44,535 nt of DNA from Coprenecus sp964640305 (GTDB taxonomy: Bacteria; Bacteroidota; Bacteroidia; Bacteroidales; UBA932): NCBI GenBank assembly GCA_964640305.1, contig CAZXFF010000014.1:1-44535 (forward strand). Direction: 5' to 3'. A program made the translations under genes and the position numbers. How positions within the stretch are numbered: position 1 is the first letter of the stretch; every line of letters starts with the position of its first letter. Below the pieces are notes generated by a model. That model was not told where the DNA came from, did not search any database, and worked only from the letters and a program-made list of their open reading frames with translations. This document shows, one piece after another, positions 1-6,875 of this stretch.

Positions 1-61
1 GTACACGGTAATTCTTGATCTCTTTCATCTTTCTCTCGCTTGTGTCCAACTTTTTGGTACA
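1..61 (-). mobile_element. Probable end of an IS3-family insertion sequence (truncated by window edge)
   Basis: Read on the minus strand, positions 61 to 43 give TGTACCAAAAAGTTGGACA. This has the TG start and the AAAAGTTGGACA-like body typical of IS3/IS150-group terminal inverted repeats. About 15 bases inside it, an ATG at 28-26 opens a frame reading MKEIKNYRV, which then leaves the window and could be the start of orfA. The rest of the element, including any DDE orfB, would lie left of position 1. The call rests on the repeat sequence and geometry only. The matching right end and a target-site duplication cannot be seen. Confidence 0.45.
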
Positions 62-457
62 CCTCAGTTTGCCTGGAACTGCCGATTTTGCCCCGATTTG
101 GGCAATCCTAACATCCGTGCATATTCTCAATATGCAGATTATCAGGTATAAACGAATGCAGTCCAATGTTAGGTTCAGGTTTCCACTGATGTGTGCTTGT
201 ACGGCTTTCCGGCACCACCACAAAGTCGCTCTTTCCTCCCGTTGTCGTTCGTATTCCGTATTCACTTCAGCCACCTCGACATGCCATCGCACTCCTTCTT
301 TACACACCGCCGCAAAGCTCCTCCCTTCCACAACGCCCGGAATCCACTCTTCCATCCGGATCTCATCCACACCGCCCGAAATATGCCGAATTATGTGCGT
401 TGTGGCAGAACGTACACTGCGCATACCCCGCTCCGAGCAGCATATCCGCTGGAGTGT
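62..457. other. Gene-free stretch with a weak open frame on the minus strand
   Basis: No ORF here resembles a family I know. On the minus strand one frame is open from a stop near 527 to the window start; its first ATG is at 424. It reads plausibly in the middle (for example VDEIRMEEWIPGVVEG), then runs through the putative IS end, so it is either a broken gene fragment or chance. Plus-strand frames are rich in Ser, Pro, Thr and His, as expected for an antisense shadow. I see no promoter or RNA gene. It may be a decayed gene cut by the insertion element. Confidence 0.3.
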
Positions 458-960
458 TTCCGCAGGTGTACCGAGCGATTTGCGATAATACACTGGAGCA
501 CAGATGGTTGCATGGATTGCACCGGTTCACCTGCGGAGATTGGCGGTGGATGGACCGGCCTGAGAAGCATCTCTGGGGCAGATTGACTGCAGGAGACCTT
601 CCGCAGGTGTACCGTGCGATTTGTGGTAAGGTATTGGTGCTCTGTGTGTTATGGGGAATGGTCCGGTTCACCTGCGGAGATTGGTGGTGGATGGACCGGC
701 CTGAGAAGCATCTCTGGGGCAGATTGGCGCCTGGAGACCTTCCGCAGGTGTACCACGCGGTTTGTGGTAAAGCATTGATAGTCTGTGGCTTATGGGAAAG
801 GGTCCGGTTCACCTGCGGAGATTGGCGGTGGATGGACCGGCCTGAGAAGCATCTCTGGGGCACATTCGTCGCTGTGGCGCTTCCGCAGGTGTACCACGCC
901 ATTTCCAGTAATACACTGGAGCACAGATGGTTGCATGGATTATGCCGGTTCACCTGCGGA
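458..960. repeat. 141-bp tandem repeat, 3.5 copies, each with an internal inverted repeat
   Basis: Units start at 458, 599, 740 and 881, an exact 141-bp period; the last copy stops at 960 after 80 bp. Each unit opens with TCCGCAGGTGTACC and carries GGTTCACCTGCGGA 66 bp after the unit start (524, 665, 806, 947). These arms match as an inverted repeat at 13 of 14 positions, so each unit could fold into a stem with a loop of about 50 nt. Conserved blocks are the first 29 bp or so and about 60 bp from the second arm onward. The core between the arms varies. The period is 47 codons, so frames stay open on both strands across the block, but no known protein repeat is recognisable. Confidence 0.9.
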
Positions 961-1080
961 GGCCGGTGCAGGCTGGTGCAGGCTGGTGCAGGCCGGTGCA
1001 GGCCGGTGCAGGCCGGTGCAGGCTGGTGCAGGCTGGTGCAGGCTGGTGCAGGCCGGTGCAGGCGGGTGCAGGCGGGTGGA
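961..1080. repeat. 10-bp tandem repeat GGCYGGTGCA, 12 copies
   Basis: Twelve consecutive 10-mers fill 961-1080 without interruption. They are GGCCGGTGCA or GGCTGGTGCA, with the last two degenerating to GGCGGGTGCA and GGCGGGTGGA. The array starts directly after the second inverted-repeat arm of the truncated fourth 141-bp unit. Because 10 is not a multiple of 3, translation gives a low-complexity cycle of Ala, Gly, Arg, Cys, Val and Gln, which argues against coding. Copy number could change by replication slippage. It ends about 55 bp before the operator of the BlaI-type gene. Confidence 0.92.
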
Positions 1081-1132
1081 GGGCGGAGCGTGATGAAGGA
1101 TATGTTAAGAACACTGCGAAAGCACTACTAAC

Positions 1133-1174
1133 TACAAAATATAGTTGTATAACTAAAAAATATAGTTATATTTG
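1133..1174 (+). promoter_or_regulatory. Promoter and stacked dyad operator of the BlaI/M56 operon
   Basis: The -7 element TATATTTG (1167-1174) matches the Bacteroidetes consensus TAnnTTTG. Over it lies a perfect inverted repeat, TATAACTA at 1148-1155 and TAGTTATA at 1163-1170, separated by 7 bp. Upstream is a second dyad with TACAA (1133-1137) and TTGTA (1145-1149), which resembles the TACA/TGTA half-sites of BlaI/MecI operators. The 11-mer AAAATATAGTT also occurs twice, at 1136 and 1157, 21 bp apart, or two helical turns. Autorepression by the downstream BlaI-type protein is the likely function. Confidence 0.7.
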
Positions 1175-1178
1175 CGGT

Positions 1179-1553
1179 ATGAAAAAGGAAACAATAAAAC
1201 TCACCGCAAAAGAAGAAGAGATAATGGAACTCTTCTGGGAACGTGGTCCTATGTTCATAAGGGAACTTCAGGACCTGTACGACGAACCCAAACCACACTT
1301 CAACACCCTGTCCACTATTGTAAGGGGACTGGAAGAAAAGGGAATGATAGCCCACAAGGCTTTCGGTAAGACATTCCAGTATTACGCAGCTATGGACAAG
1401 GCAGTTTTCAGCGAACACTCGTTGAAAAACGTGATCGGCAAATACTTCGGTTCCTCTCCTTTCTCAGCGGTATCGGCTCTGGTGAGAAACGAAGACATTT
1501 CGGAAGAGGAGCTCGAATCCCTTCTGGAGATTATACGTAAAAAGGGAAAATGA
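1179..1553 (+). CDS. BlaI/MecI/CopY-family transcriptional repressor
   Basis: The product is 124 residues, the normal size for the family. It begins with the typical N-terminus (KLTAKEEEIMELFWERGP), followed by a winged-helix DNA-binding domain (about residues 5-80: FIRELQDLY, then the recognition region around HFNTLSTIVRGLEEKGMI). The C-terminal helices (about 85-124) would be the dimerisation part. These proteins repress their own operon until cleaved by a partner M56 peptidase, which is encoded next with a 4-nt ATGA overlap. I chose the ATG at 1179 because upstream in-frame codons lie inside the repeats. The -7 element ends 4 bp before this ATG, so the transcript is probably leaderless or nearly so. 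The inducing signal is unknown; no beta-lactamase gene is nearby. Confidence 0.92.
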   Translation: MKKETIKLTAKEEEIMELFWERGPMFIRELQDLYDEPKPHFNTLSTIVRGLEEKGMIAHKAFGKTFQYYAAMDKAVFSEHSLKNVIGKYFGSSPFSAVSALVRNEDISEEELESLLEIIRKKGK

Positions 1554-3034
1554 TGGAGACCTTCCTGCTATATATGATCAGAAGTTCAGCGTTGACGGCA
1601 GGACTTTACCTTCTCACAAAGCTCACTATGGAGAGGGAGAGGGAGCATGGCTATGTTCGCTTACTGTGGATTGCGGTAATGGCGGTCTCGGCGTTTCTTC
1701 CGCTTGCGGATTTCACTTTCCATGTTGCTGACGACGGATTGCTTACCGACATAAGGAGAAATATTCTGCCGGAAATACTGATTGAAGCCGATGTCCCTTT
1801 CCCTGACGCAAATACAGTCCCTAAAACGATCGGTACACCGGATAAGAATATGGTGGTAACAGCAGAGACAGCCATCCTTTGCCTGTATTCCGCCGGAGTC
1901 CTCGTTTTCGCTCTAATGTTCGGAATATCGTTCGTAAAAACGGGCAGGTACATCTCCGGATGCAGAGTCCCGAACGGAAGGGAAAACGCAATCATAGACA
2001 AATGTCTCGACCGACGTAGCGTGAAAGCACGTATCCTGGTAAGCGAAAATGACATTATCCCTTTCAGCTTCTTCCGAACTATAGTCCTGAGCCGCAAAGA
2101 CCTCTACAGTCCTGATGTCAGAGAGATCCTTGTACACGAATCTGCACATGTAAGGTTGAAACATTCCTGGGACATGCTTGCAACTGTAATATTTACAGTC
2201 GTTTTCTGGTTAAATCCATGTTCATGGCTGATCCGGCGCTCACTTGCCATGGTACATGAGTACAGCGCAGACCGTACCGTCCTGGAAAACGGGACCGACC
2301 TGTACGGATATCAACTTCTATTAATAAGAAAGGCTGTCGGCCATCGATTCCAGTCAGTAGCCAACAGCCTGAATCACAGTAATCTTAAAAACAGAATCAC
2401 TATGATGGGTAATCAAAAGAAAAACAGGGCTGCAATCAAGTCATTGCTCAGCATCCCGGTTGCGGCACTCATAGTAGCCGTATTCAGTTCAGCGGAAACA
2501 GCCCCGCTTGACAAAACTACTAAAAATCAAGACAACCTCCAAGCGGTTGAAGAAAACATGCATGAAACATTATCCGGCCCGGAACAGTACCCTGACAAGA
2601 AGGTATATAAGATGCAGGCCCTGGAAACACCTCCTAAGTTCATGGGAGTACCGTCAAATTCAGATTGCAATTCCGAATGGTCAAAATGGTGTTTATCACA
2701 GTTGAAATTCCCTGAAAAAGTACTGACTGCATTACATGAACTGGTAGCAAGCCAGGAAACCTCCACGAAGGTTTCCATCACTATTTACACCCAATTCGTA
2801 ATCGGCACGGACGGCAAACTTTCCGAGATGGAAGTTCTCAAAAGCAAAATGACCGTCGGAGGGGGAAAGAATACGGGAATCCCCGAAGACATAAGGGGAT
2901 ACCTGACGGATGAGATAAACAAAATCCTGTCCCTGTCTCCCGCATGGGAACCGGGAATGATAAACGGGAAACCGGTAAACGTATCCTATCTGATGCCTTT
3001 TGTCTTCCAATGTTCTACGGGAGACCTGAAATAA
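1550..3034 (+). CDS. M56-family (BlaR1-type) membrane metallopeptidase with TonB-like C-terminus
   Basis: This 494-residue protein starts with membrane segments (about 5-25, 35-55 and 105-125). It carries the zinc motif HESAH at 196-200 and a second family motif, HEYSAD, further on. Another hydrophobic segment (about 300-320) follows. The end of the protein, from about residue 360, resembles a TonB C-terminal domain, with features such as LKFPEKV, VIGTDGKLSEMEVL and SPAWEPG. BlaR1/MecR1 have a penicillin-sensing domain at this position, so this is the Bacteroidetes variant in which the sensor is replaced. It probably cleaves or inactivates the repressor encoded just upstream, with which it overlaps by 4 nt. 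The signal and any outer-membrane partner are unknown. Confidence 0.88.
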   Translation: MMETFLLYMIRSSALTAGLYLLTKLTMEREREHGYVRLLWIAVMAVSAFLPLADFTFHVADDGLLTDIRRNILPEILIEADVPFPDANTVPKTIGTPDKNMVVTAETAILCLYSAGVLVFALMFGISFVKTGRYISGCRVPNGRENAIIDKCLDRRSVKARILVSENDIIPFSFFRTIVLSRKDLYSPDVREILVHESAHVRLKHSWDMLATVIFTVVFWLNPCSWLIRRSLAMVHEYSADRTVLENGTDLYGYQLLLIRKAVGHRFQSVANSLNHSNLKNRITMMGNQKKNRAAIKSLLSIPVAALIVAVFSSAETAPLDKTTKNQDNLQAVEENMHETLSGPEQYPDKKVYKMQALETPPKFMGVPSNSDCNSEWSKWCLSQLKFPEKVLTALHELVASQETSTKVSITIYTQFVIGTDGKLSEMEVLKSKMTVGGGKNTGIPEDIRGYLTDEINKILSLSPAWEPGMINGKPVNVSYLMPFVFQCSTGDLK

Positions 3035-3037
3035 GCC

Positions 3038-3574
3038 TTATGGCAGATTGACTTGAAAAGCGCCGCAGAGTGCAGAAAGCCCTGCGGCCAGCTTTTCCAG
3101 ACCGGCCTGATCGACGGCATCGAAAGTTCCGACGTCTTTACTGTCTATGTCAAGAACCCCGAAAATGTTTCCGTCGGGAGTCCTCAGCGGCACTACTATC
3201 TCTGATCTTGAAAGGCTGCTGCATGCAATATGACCCGGAAATTTCTCGACATCCTCCACCACAATGGTCCTTCCTTCTTTCCAGGCTGTACCGCAGACCC
3301 CTCTTCCGTATGCTATCCTGGTACATGCCACAGGCCCCTGAAAAGGGCCGAGAACAAGTTCTTCCCCGCCTTTGGGAGATGGCTTGACAAGATAGAAACC
3401 AACCCAAAAGAACCCGAAGTATTCCTTCAGTACCGCTGCCACATTGGCAAGATTGGCTACAAAATCAGTTTCACCTTCTACAAGGTATTTTATTTGAGGA
3501 ACAACCGAATCATACAATTCCTGCTTCCCTACCGCCTGAGCACCATCACCCGAAGGCTTGTGTATTTCGTGCAT
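3038..3574 (-). CDS. msrC: Free methionine-(R)-sulfoxide reductase (GAF domain)
   Basis: The 178-residue product is a single GAF domain of the fRMsr type, which reduces free L-methionine-R-sulfoxide in the cytoplasm with thioredoxin-type reductants. Cys84, Cys94 and Cys118 are present, in CTRIAYGRGVCG and HIACSS; they match both the spacing and the numbering of the catalytic cysteines described for the E. coli enzyme. SRSEIVVPL and GVLDIDS are also characteristic. It is the last gene of a minus-strand run starting at purM. Its stop is 3 bp from the stop of the convergent M56 gene, and no hairpin terminator is visible between them. Confidence 0.93.
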   Translation of the reverse strand: MHEIHKPSGDGAQAVGKQELYDSVVPQIKYLVEGETDFVANLANVAAVLKEYFGFFWVGFYLVKPSPKGGEELVLGPFQGPVACTRIAYGRGVCGTAWKEGRTIVVEDVEKFPGHIACSSLSRSEIVVPLRTPDGNIFGVLDIDSKDVGTFDAVDQAGLEKLAAGLSALCGAFQVNLP

Positions 3575-3593
3575 ATAGATATAGTATTAGAAA

Positions 3594-4811
3594 TTATTCC
3601 ACATAAAGAAGGAGACCTTTGAGATATTCTCCCTCAGGATGATAAATATTCACCGGATGGTCTGCAGGCTGGGTAAGCCTGCGGAGAATCTTGACCTTAC
3701 GGCCGGATTGTACCGCTGCTGAAAGGACTGCCAGAGCAAACATGTTCCTGTCCACTACCTGTGAACAGCTGTAAGTGAATACAAGTCCTCCGGGAGCCAC
3801 TTTGGATATCGCATAGGCATTAAGCCTGCGGTAGGCCCGCAACGCATTGTCAAGAGCACCTCTGTGCTTTGCAAATGCCGGAGGGTCTACTATTATCATG
3901 TCAAACTCTCCGTTCCGTATATTTCTTATGTAATCAATGGCATCAGTACATACGGATGTATGTCTGGACTCCTTTTCGGTATCCCTGAAATTAAGTGCAA
4001 CATTCGAATCGAGCATCGCAACCGCCTTTGCGGAACTGTCTACCGATACGACAGAAGAGGCTCCTGATGCAAGGGCATAAATGGAGAACCCTCCGGTATA
4101 GCAGAACAGATTGAGTACAGACCGTCCCTCAGCATATTGTCCTACGAGGTAGCGGTTATCCCTCTGGTCCAGAAAGAAGCCTGTTTTCTGGCCCTCCTCC
4201 CAATTGACGGAGAAACGGTTTCCGTTTTCCAGCACAATCCTGTCCTTCGGGACCGGTCCGTCACAGATAAGGTATGAATCCCTAAGTTCCAGACCAGCCT
4301 TGAAGGGTGCTGTTCCCTCACTTTTATTGTATACGGCTTTCAATGCTCCTCCGAAGCATCTGGCAAGGGCTTCTGCTATTCTGCCTGCACTCAGATACAT
4401 CCCGGCCGAATGGGCCTGCATGACCGCGACATCTCCGTAAATATCCACAATCAGACCGGGGAGCATATCCCCTTCCCCATGTATAAGACGGTAACAATCA
4501 GTGTCGGCTGACGGCAACAGCAATGCCTCCCTCATCCTTTTAGCGGACATTATGCGCTGCTCCCAAAAATGAGATGGCATAAAACCATCCTGATCAGGCT
4601 CCTGGCCAGTATCGAAACTGAGCACGCGCACCGTTATGGAACCCTTCTGGAAATGTCCGAATGCTATAAAAGAACCTTCATGTGTAAGGACTTTTACAAC
4701 TTCGCCTTCAAAAGGTTCTCCTGAAACAGTGTCTACAGCTCCTGAAAATATCCACGGATGGAATCTTTTTACAGACTCTTCCCTGCCTTTTTTTAAACGG
4801 ACCGTCTTCAT
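3594..4811 (-). CDS. RlmI-like class I SAM-dependent rRNA methyltransferase
   Basis: The protein is 405 residues. An N-terminal PUA-like RNA-binding domain (about 1-75, RFHPWIFSGAV) is followed by a Rossmann methyltransferase domain. The SAM-binding loop is seen in VLNLFCYTGGFSIYALASGA, and the catalytic-type motif is IVDPPAFAKHR. This architecture is that of RlmI (YccW), which makes m5C in 23S rRNA. Many homologues are annotated only as rRNA (cytosine) methyltransferases, so I leave the symbol blank. It starts 3 bp after the exonuclease gene and precedes the msrC-type gene by 19 bp, consistent with co-transcription. Confidence 0.9.
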   Translation of the reverse strand: MKTVRLKKGREESVKRFHPWIFSGAVDTVSGEPFEGEVVKVLTHEGSFIAFGHFQKGSITVRVLSFDTGQEPDQDGFMPSHFWEQRIMSAKRMREALLLPSADTDCYRLIHGEGDMLPGLIVDIYGDVAVMQAHSAGMYLSAGRIAEALARCFGGALKAVYNKSEGTAPFKAGLELRDSYLICDGPVPKDRIVLENGNRFSVNWEEGQKTGFFLDQRDNRYLVGQYAEGRSVLNLFCYTGGFSIYALASGASSVVSVDSSAKAVAMLDSNVALNFRDTEKESRHTSVCTDAIDYIRNIRNGEFDMIIVDPPAFAKHRGALDNALRAYRRLNAYAISKVAPGGLVFTYSCSQVVDRNMFALAVLSAAVQSGRKVKILRRLTQPADHPVNIYHPEGEYLKGLLLYVE

Positions 4812-4814
4812 AGT

Positions 4815-5399
4815 TCACTTATCCTTGATCAGTTGAATATACATTTCCCTGCATACCCAGGCATCGATAGCTGCATATTTGAGCTGGGATCCTGAAAGCT
4901 GCGGAGCCTCCCAGTTGGAAAGCTGCTGTGCCTTGGAGACTTTCTTTCCCAGAATGATTGCCGACATCTTGCGTACGCTTTTCTCGGCTATCCCGTATTC
5001 AGAGACCATGGTCTGAAGATCCACAAAACCTCCAGGGACAAACTTCCTGTATGCATTAAGGGCCCTTACATCTTCTTTCACGGCTGCACCGACCTTGAGT
5101 ATCCTGCTGTCCGAAAGAATGGACGCAAGCGGAGCCGGGAGACCTATCTTGTTAAGTCTGAACACATAAGCCTTGTCTTCTCCTGAAAGCTGCAGCAAAG
5201 CGACCTTGTTGCGTGGTGCATTTGCAGTGAAACACGGCTTGGTCTCGGTATCAAAGCCCAGTATCTCTTGTGAAGTGAGATAGTCTATAGCCTCTGAAAA
5301 ATCTTCATCAATCTGTGAAACCGAAACTATGGGACCTGAAAAATCCACATTCTCGAGCTGGGACAATTCTTCTGAAGAAATACTTTCCGGGTAACGCAT
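4815..5399 (-). CDS. 3'-5' exonuclease, DEDDy (RNase D-like) family
   Basis: The product has 194 residues, a single exonuclease domain without the HRDC domains of full RNase D. The DEDDy signature is visible: FDTETKP (motif I, Asp and Glu), VGAAVKEDVRAL (motif II region) and YAAIDAWVCREMY (motif III with the Asp and Tyr). It probably trims RNA or DNA 3' ends in the cytoplasm; the substrate is unknown. It sits between the lipoprotein gene (3-bp gap) and the methyltransferase gene (3-bp gap) in the purM-led operon. Confidence 0.9.
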   Translation of the reverse strand: MRYPESISSEELSQLENVDFSGPIVSVSQIDEDFSEAIDYLTSQEILGFDTETKPCFTANAPRNKVALLQLSGEDKAYVFRLNKIGLPAPLASILSDSRILKVGAAVKEDVRALNAYRKFVPGGFVDLQTMVSEYGIAEKSVRKMSAIILGKKVSKAQQLSNWEAPQLSGSQLKYAAIDAWVCREMYIQLIKDK

Positions 5400-5402
5400 A
5401 AA

Positions 5403-6875
5403 TCAATATAGTGTATTCCTGATCAATGAATATGTTAATGGATTGTTCTTTTCTATAAATGCCATTGTTCCTGCATCTACATACCGCGGAGCAAACGGGA
5501 GTTCCTTTGTGAAAATCTCGTCAGTCCCGGCAGCCCTTCCGTACTTGAAACTGTCTGTAAGCCTGCCGGAGCTGTCTATTCCTTCGGGAGACAATCCTCC
5601 GGAAGGCCACGTTATGAACGGTCTCAATTCAGACTTGCTGCCACTCAACGCAAGGTTTCTGTCCTGACGCAGTGTGGTATATGCTACGGATGCGGCACTT
5701 TCTATCGGCAGAATAAACCTGAAGTCTTTAGATATACTGTTACGGTAAAGATACATGCCGTCCCTTCTATAATCATAGAGTTCCACTATGACCTGTTCCA
5801 TTACAGGCAGGACTTCTTCGTATCTGTAATCCACCAGCAGGATTGAGGAAATAGGAACACGGCTTCCGCTCCGCCTGTGCCTTTCAACCATAGAAACAAG
5901 GTGGTACCGGACATAATTCTCCACGGAATTGAGCTGCATTCCTGATTTTCCACCGGTAAGCAAGGCATTCCCATCCGTATTGAACCGGTATCTGTCAAGC
6001 AGGGATCTGTCTATATTGTTATAGCTGACACCGAGGACCGGACCGGTGTAATCATTCCTGATACCTTTCGCAGATGATGATATATATGCGGGGTCATTCC
6101 TTATAGAACCGGAAAGGCCTACGGCTTCCTGATTATATACCTGGAGAACTCCATGAAAGCCTGCATCTTCCGCCATCTGACGCAGTTTTGACTCATATTC
6201 ACGGGCACTGAGAGCGTACGAAGGGTACAGAATGCCGACACATACATTCTCCTGCTTTCCGAATTCCCCGACCATATCCCTGATTCCAGACTCCAGGACG
6301 CCTATGGCCTTTACATCCGTTCCCGTCTTCTCCAGGAACCCGTTAAGGACGGCCGTCCCCTTCAGATCGGCATAATCACAGGCATACACTATCAGTTTGA
6401 CCGGATCCTTTACACCTGATCTGAAATCATCTACCGAAAGGTTATAATGGGAATTCCCCATCAGGAAAAGGGCATCCTTGACAAGCCTTTCATCCAGAAA
6501 CGCCCTGTTGGCATTCCTTTCATACCCGACAAACGGGCCGTTTGCAACATCTGCTATTATCTGGAAATCCTCACCGGCAAAATCACCGATCCCGTCCTTG
6601 GCCGCTGCACCCGTGATATTGTCGAAGTTATCCATCCCCAGAAACTTTTCGACGATGCTGAACCCATCCACACTGCAATCTATTATTCCGAGAGGGAGCT
6701 GTGAAAGTGCTGAAGGGTATTTGGCAAAATTCCCGAAATATACCGAAGACGTGTCATACAGGGCCTTACGTACAATAGGCATCAGGGAATCGGTATCAGA
6801 TTCCCTGATGCATGAGAATGCAAGAGGGAACAGTGCCGTAATCAGCAGCCATATGGAAAACCTTCTTCCCTTCAT
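5403..6875 (-). CDS. Uncharacterised lipoprotein
   Basis: I do not recognise the family. The 490-residue product starts with a lipoprotein signal (MKGRRFSIWLLITALF) and a lipobox ending at Cys22 (LAFSC). The mature part alternates hydrophobic strands and helices in a way that suggests periplasmic-binding-protein-like folds: one region around KLIVYACDYADLKGTAVL and another around NVCVGILYPSYALSAREYE. No catalytic motif stands out. It would be attached to the outer or inner membrane facing the periplasm. Its start overlaps the purM stop by 4 nt, so it is translationally coupled to a purine gene, which is unexpected for an envelope protein. Confidence 0.8.
   Translation of the reverse strand: MKGRRFSIWLLITALFPLAFSCIRESDTDSLMPIVRKALYDTSSVYFGNFAKYPSALSQLPLGIIDCSVDGFSIVEKFLGMDNFDNITGAAAKDGIGDFAGEDFQIIADVANGPFVGYERNANRAFLDERLVKDALFLMGNSHYNLSVDDFRSGVKDPVKLIVYACDYADLKGTAVLNGFLEKTGTDVKAIGVLESGIRDMVGEFGKQENVCVGILYPSYALSAREYESKLRQMAEDAGFHGVLQVYNQEAVGLSGSIRNDPAYISSSAKGIRNDYTGPVLGVSYNNIDRSLLDRYRFNTDGNALLTGGKSGMQLNSVENYVRYHLVSMVERHRRSGSRVPISSILLVDYRYEEVLPVMEQVIVELYDYRRDGMYLYRNSISKDFRFILPIESAASVAYTTLRQDRNLALSGSKSELRPFITWPSGGLSPEGIDSSGRLTDSFKYGRAAGTDEIFTKELPFAPRYVDAGTMAFIEKNNPLTYSLIRNTLY

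Noticed and set aside
363..953. A 196-residue minus-strand ORF over the same repeats
   Set aside because: Same reason; the opposite strand is equally open and there is no promoter or recognisable domain.
458..960. CRISPR array or integron attC array
   Set aside because: Conserved parts are about 100 bp and contiguous, no cas genes or integrase are present, and the arms lack attC core sites.
193..1131. A 312-residue plus-strand ORF spanning the repeats
   Set aside because: It exists because the 141-bp unit is a multiple of three; its ends are Ser/Pro/His-rich or a 10-bp repeat read in a cycle, and no family pattern is seen.
1133..1170. Intrinsic terminator before the BlaI gene
   Set aside because: The dyads are AT-rich with no GC stem or T-run and overlap the -7 element, so an operator fits better.
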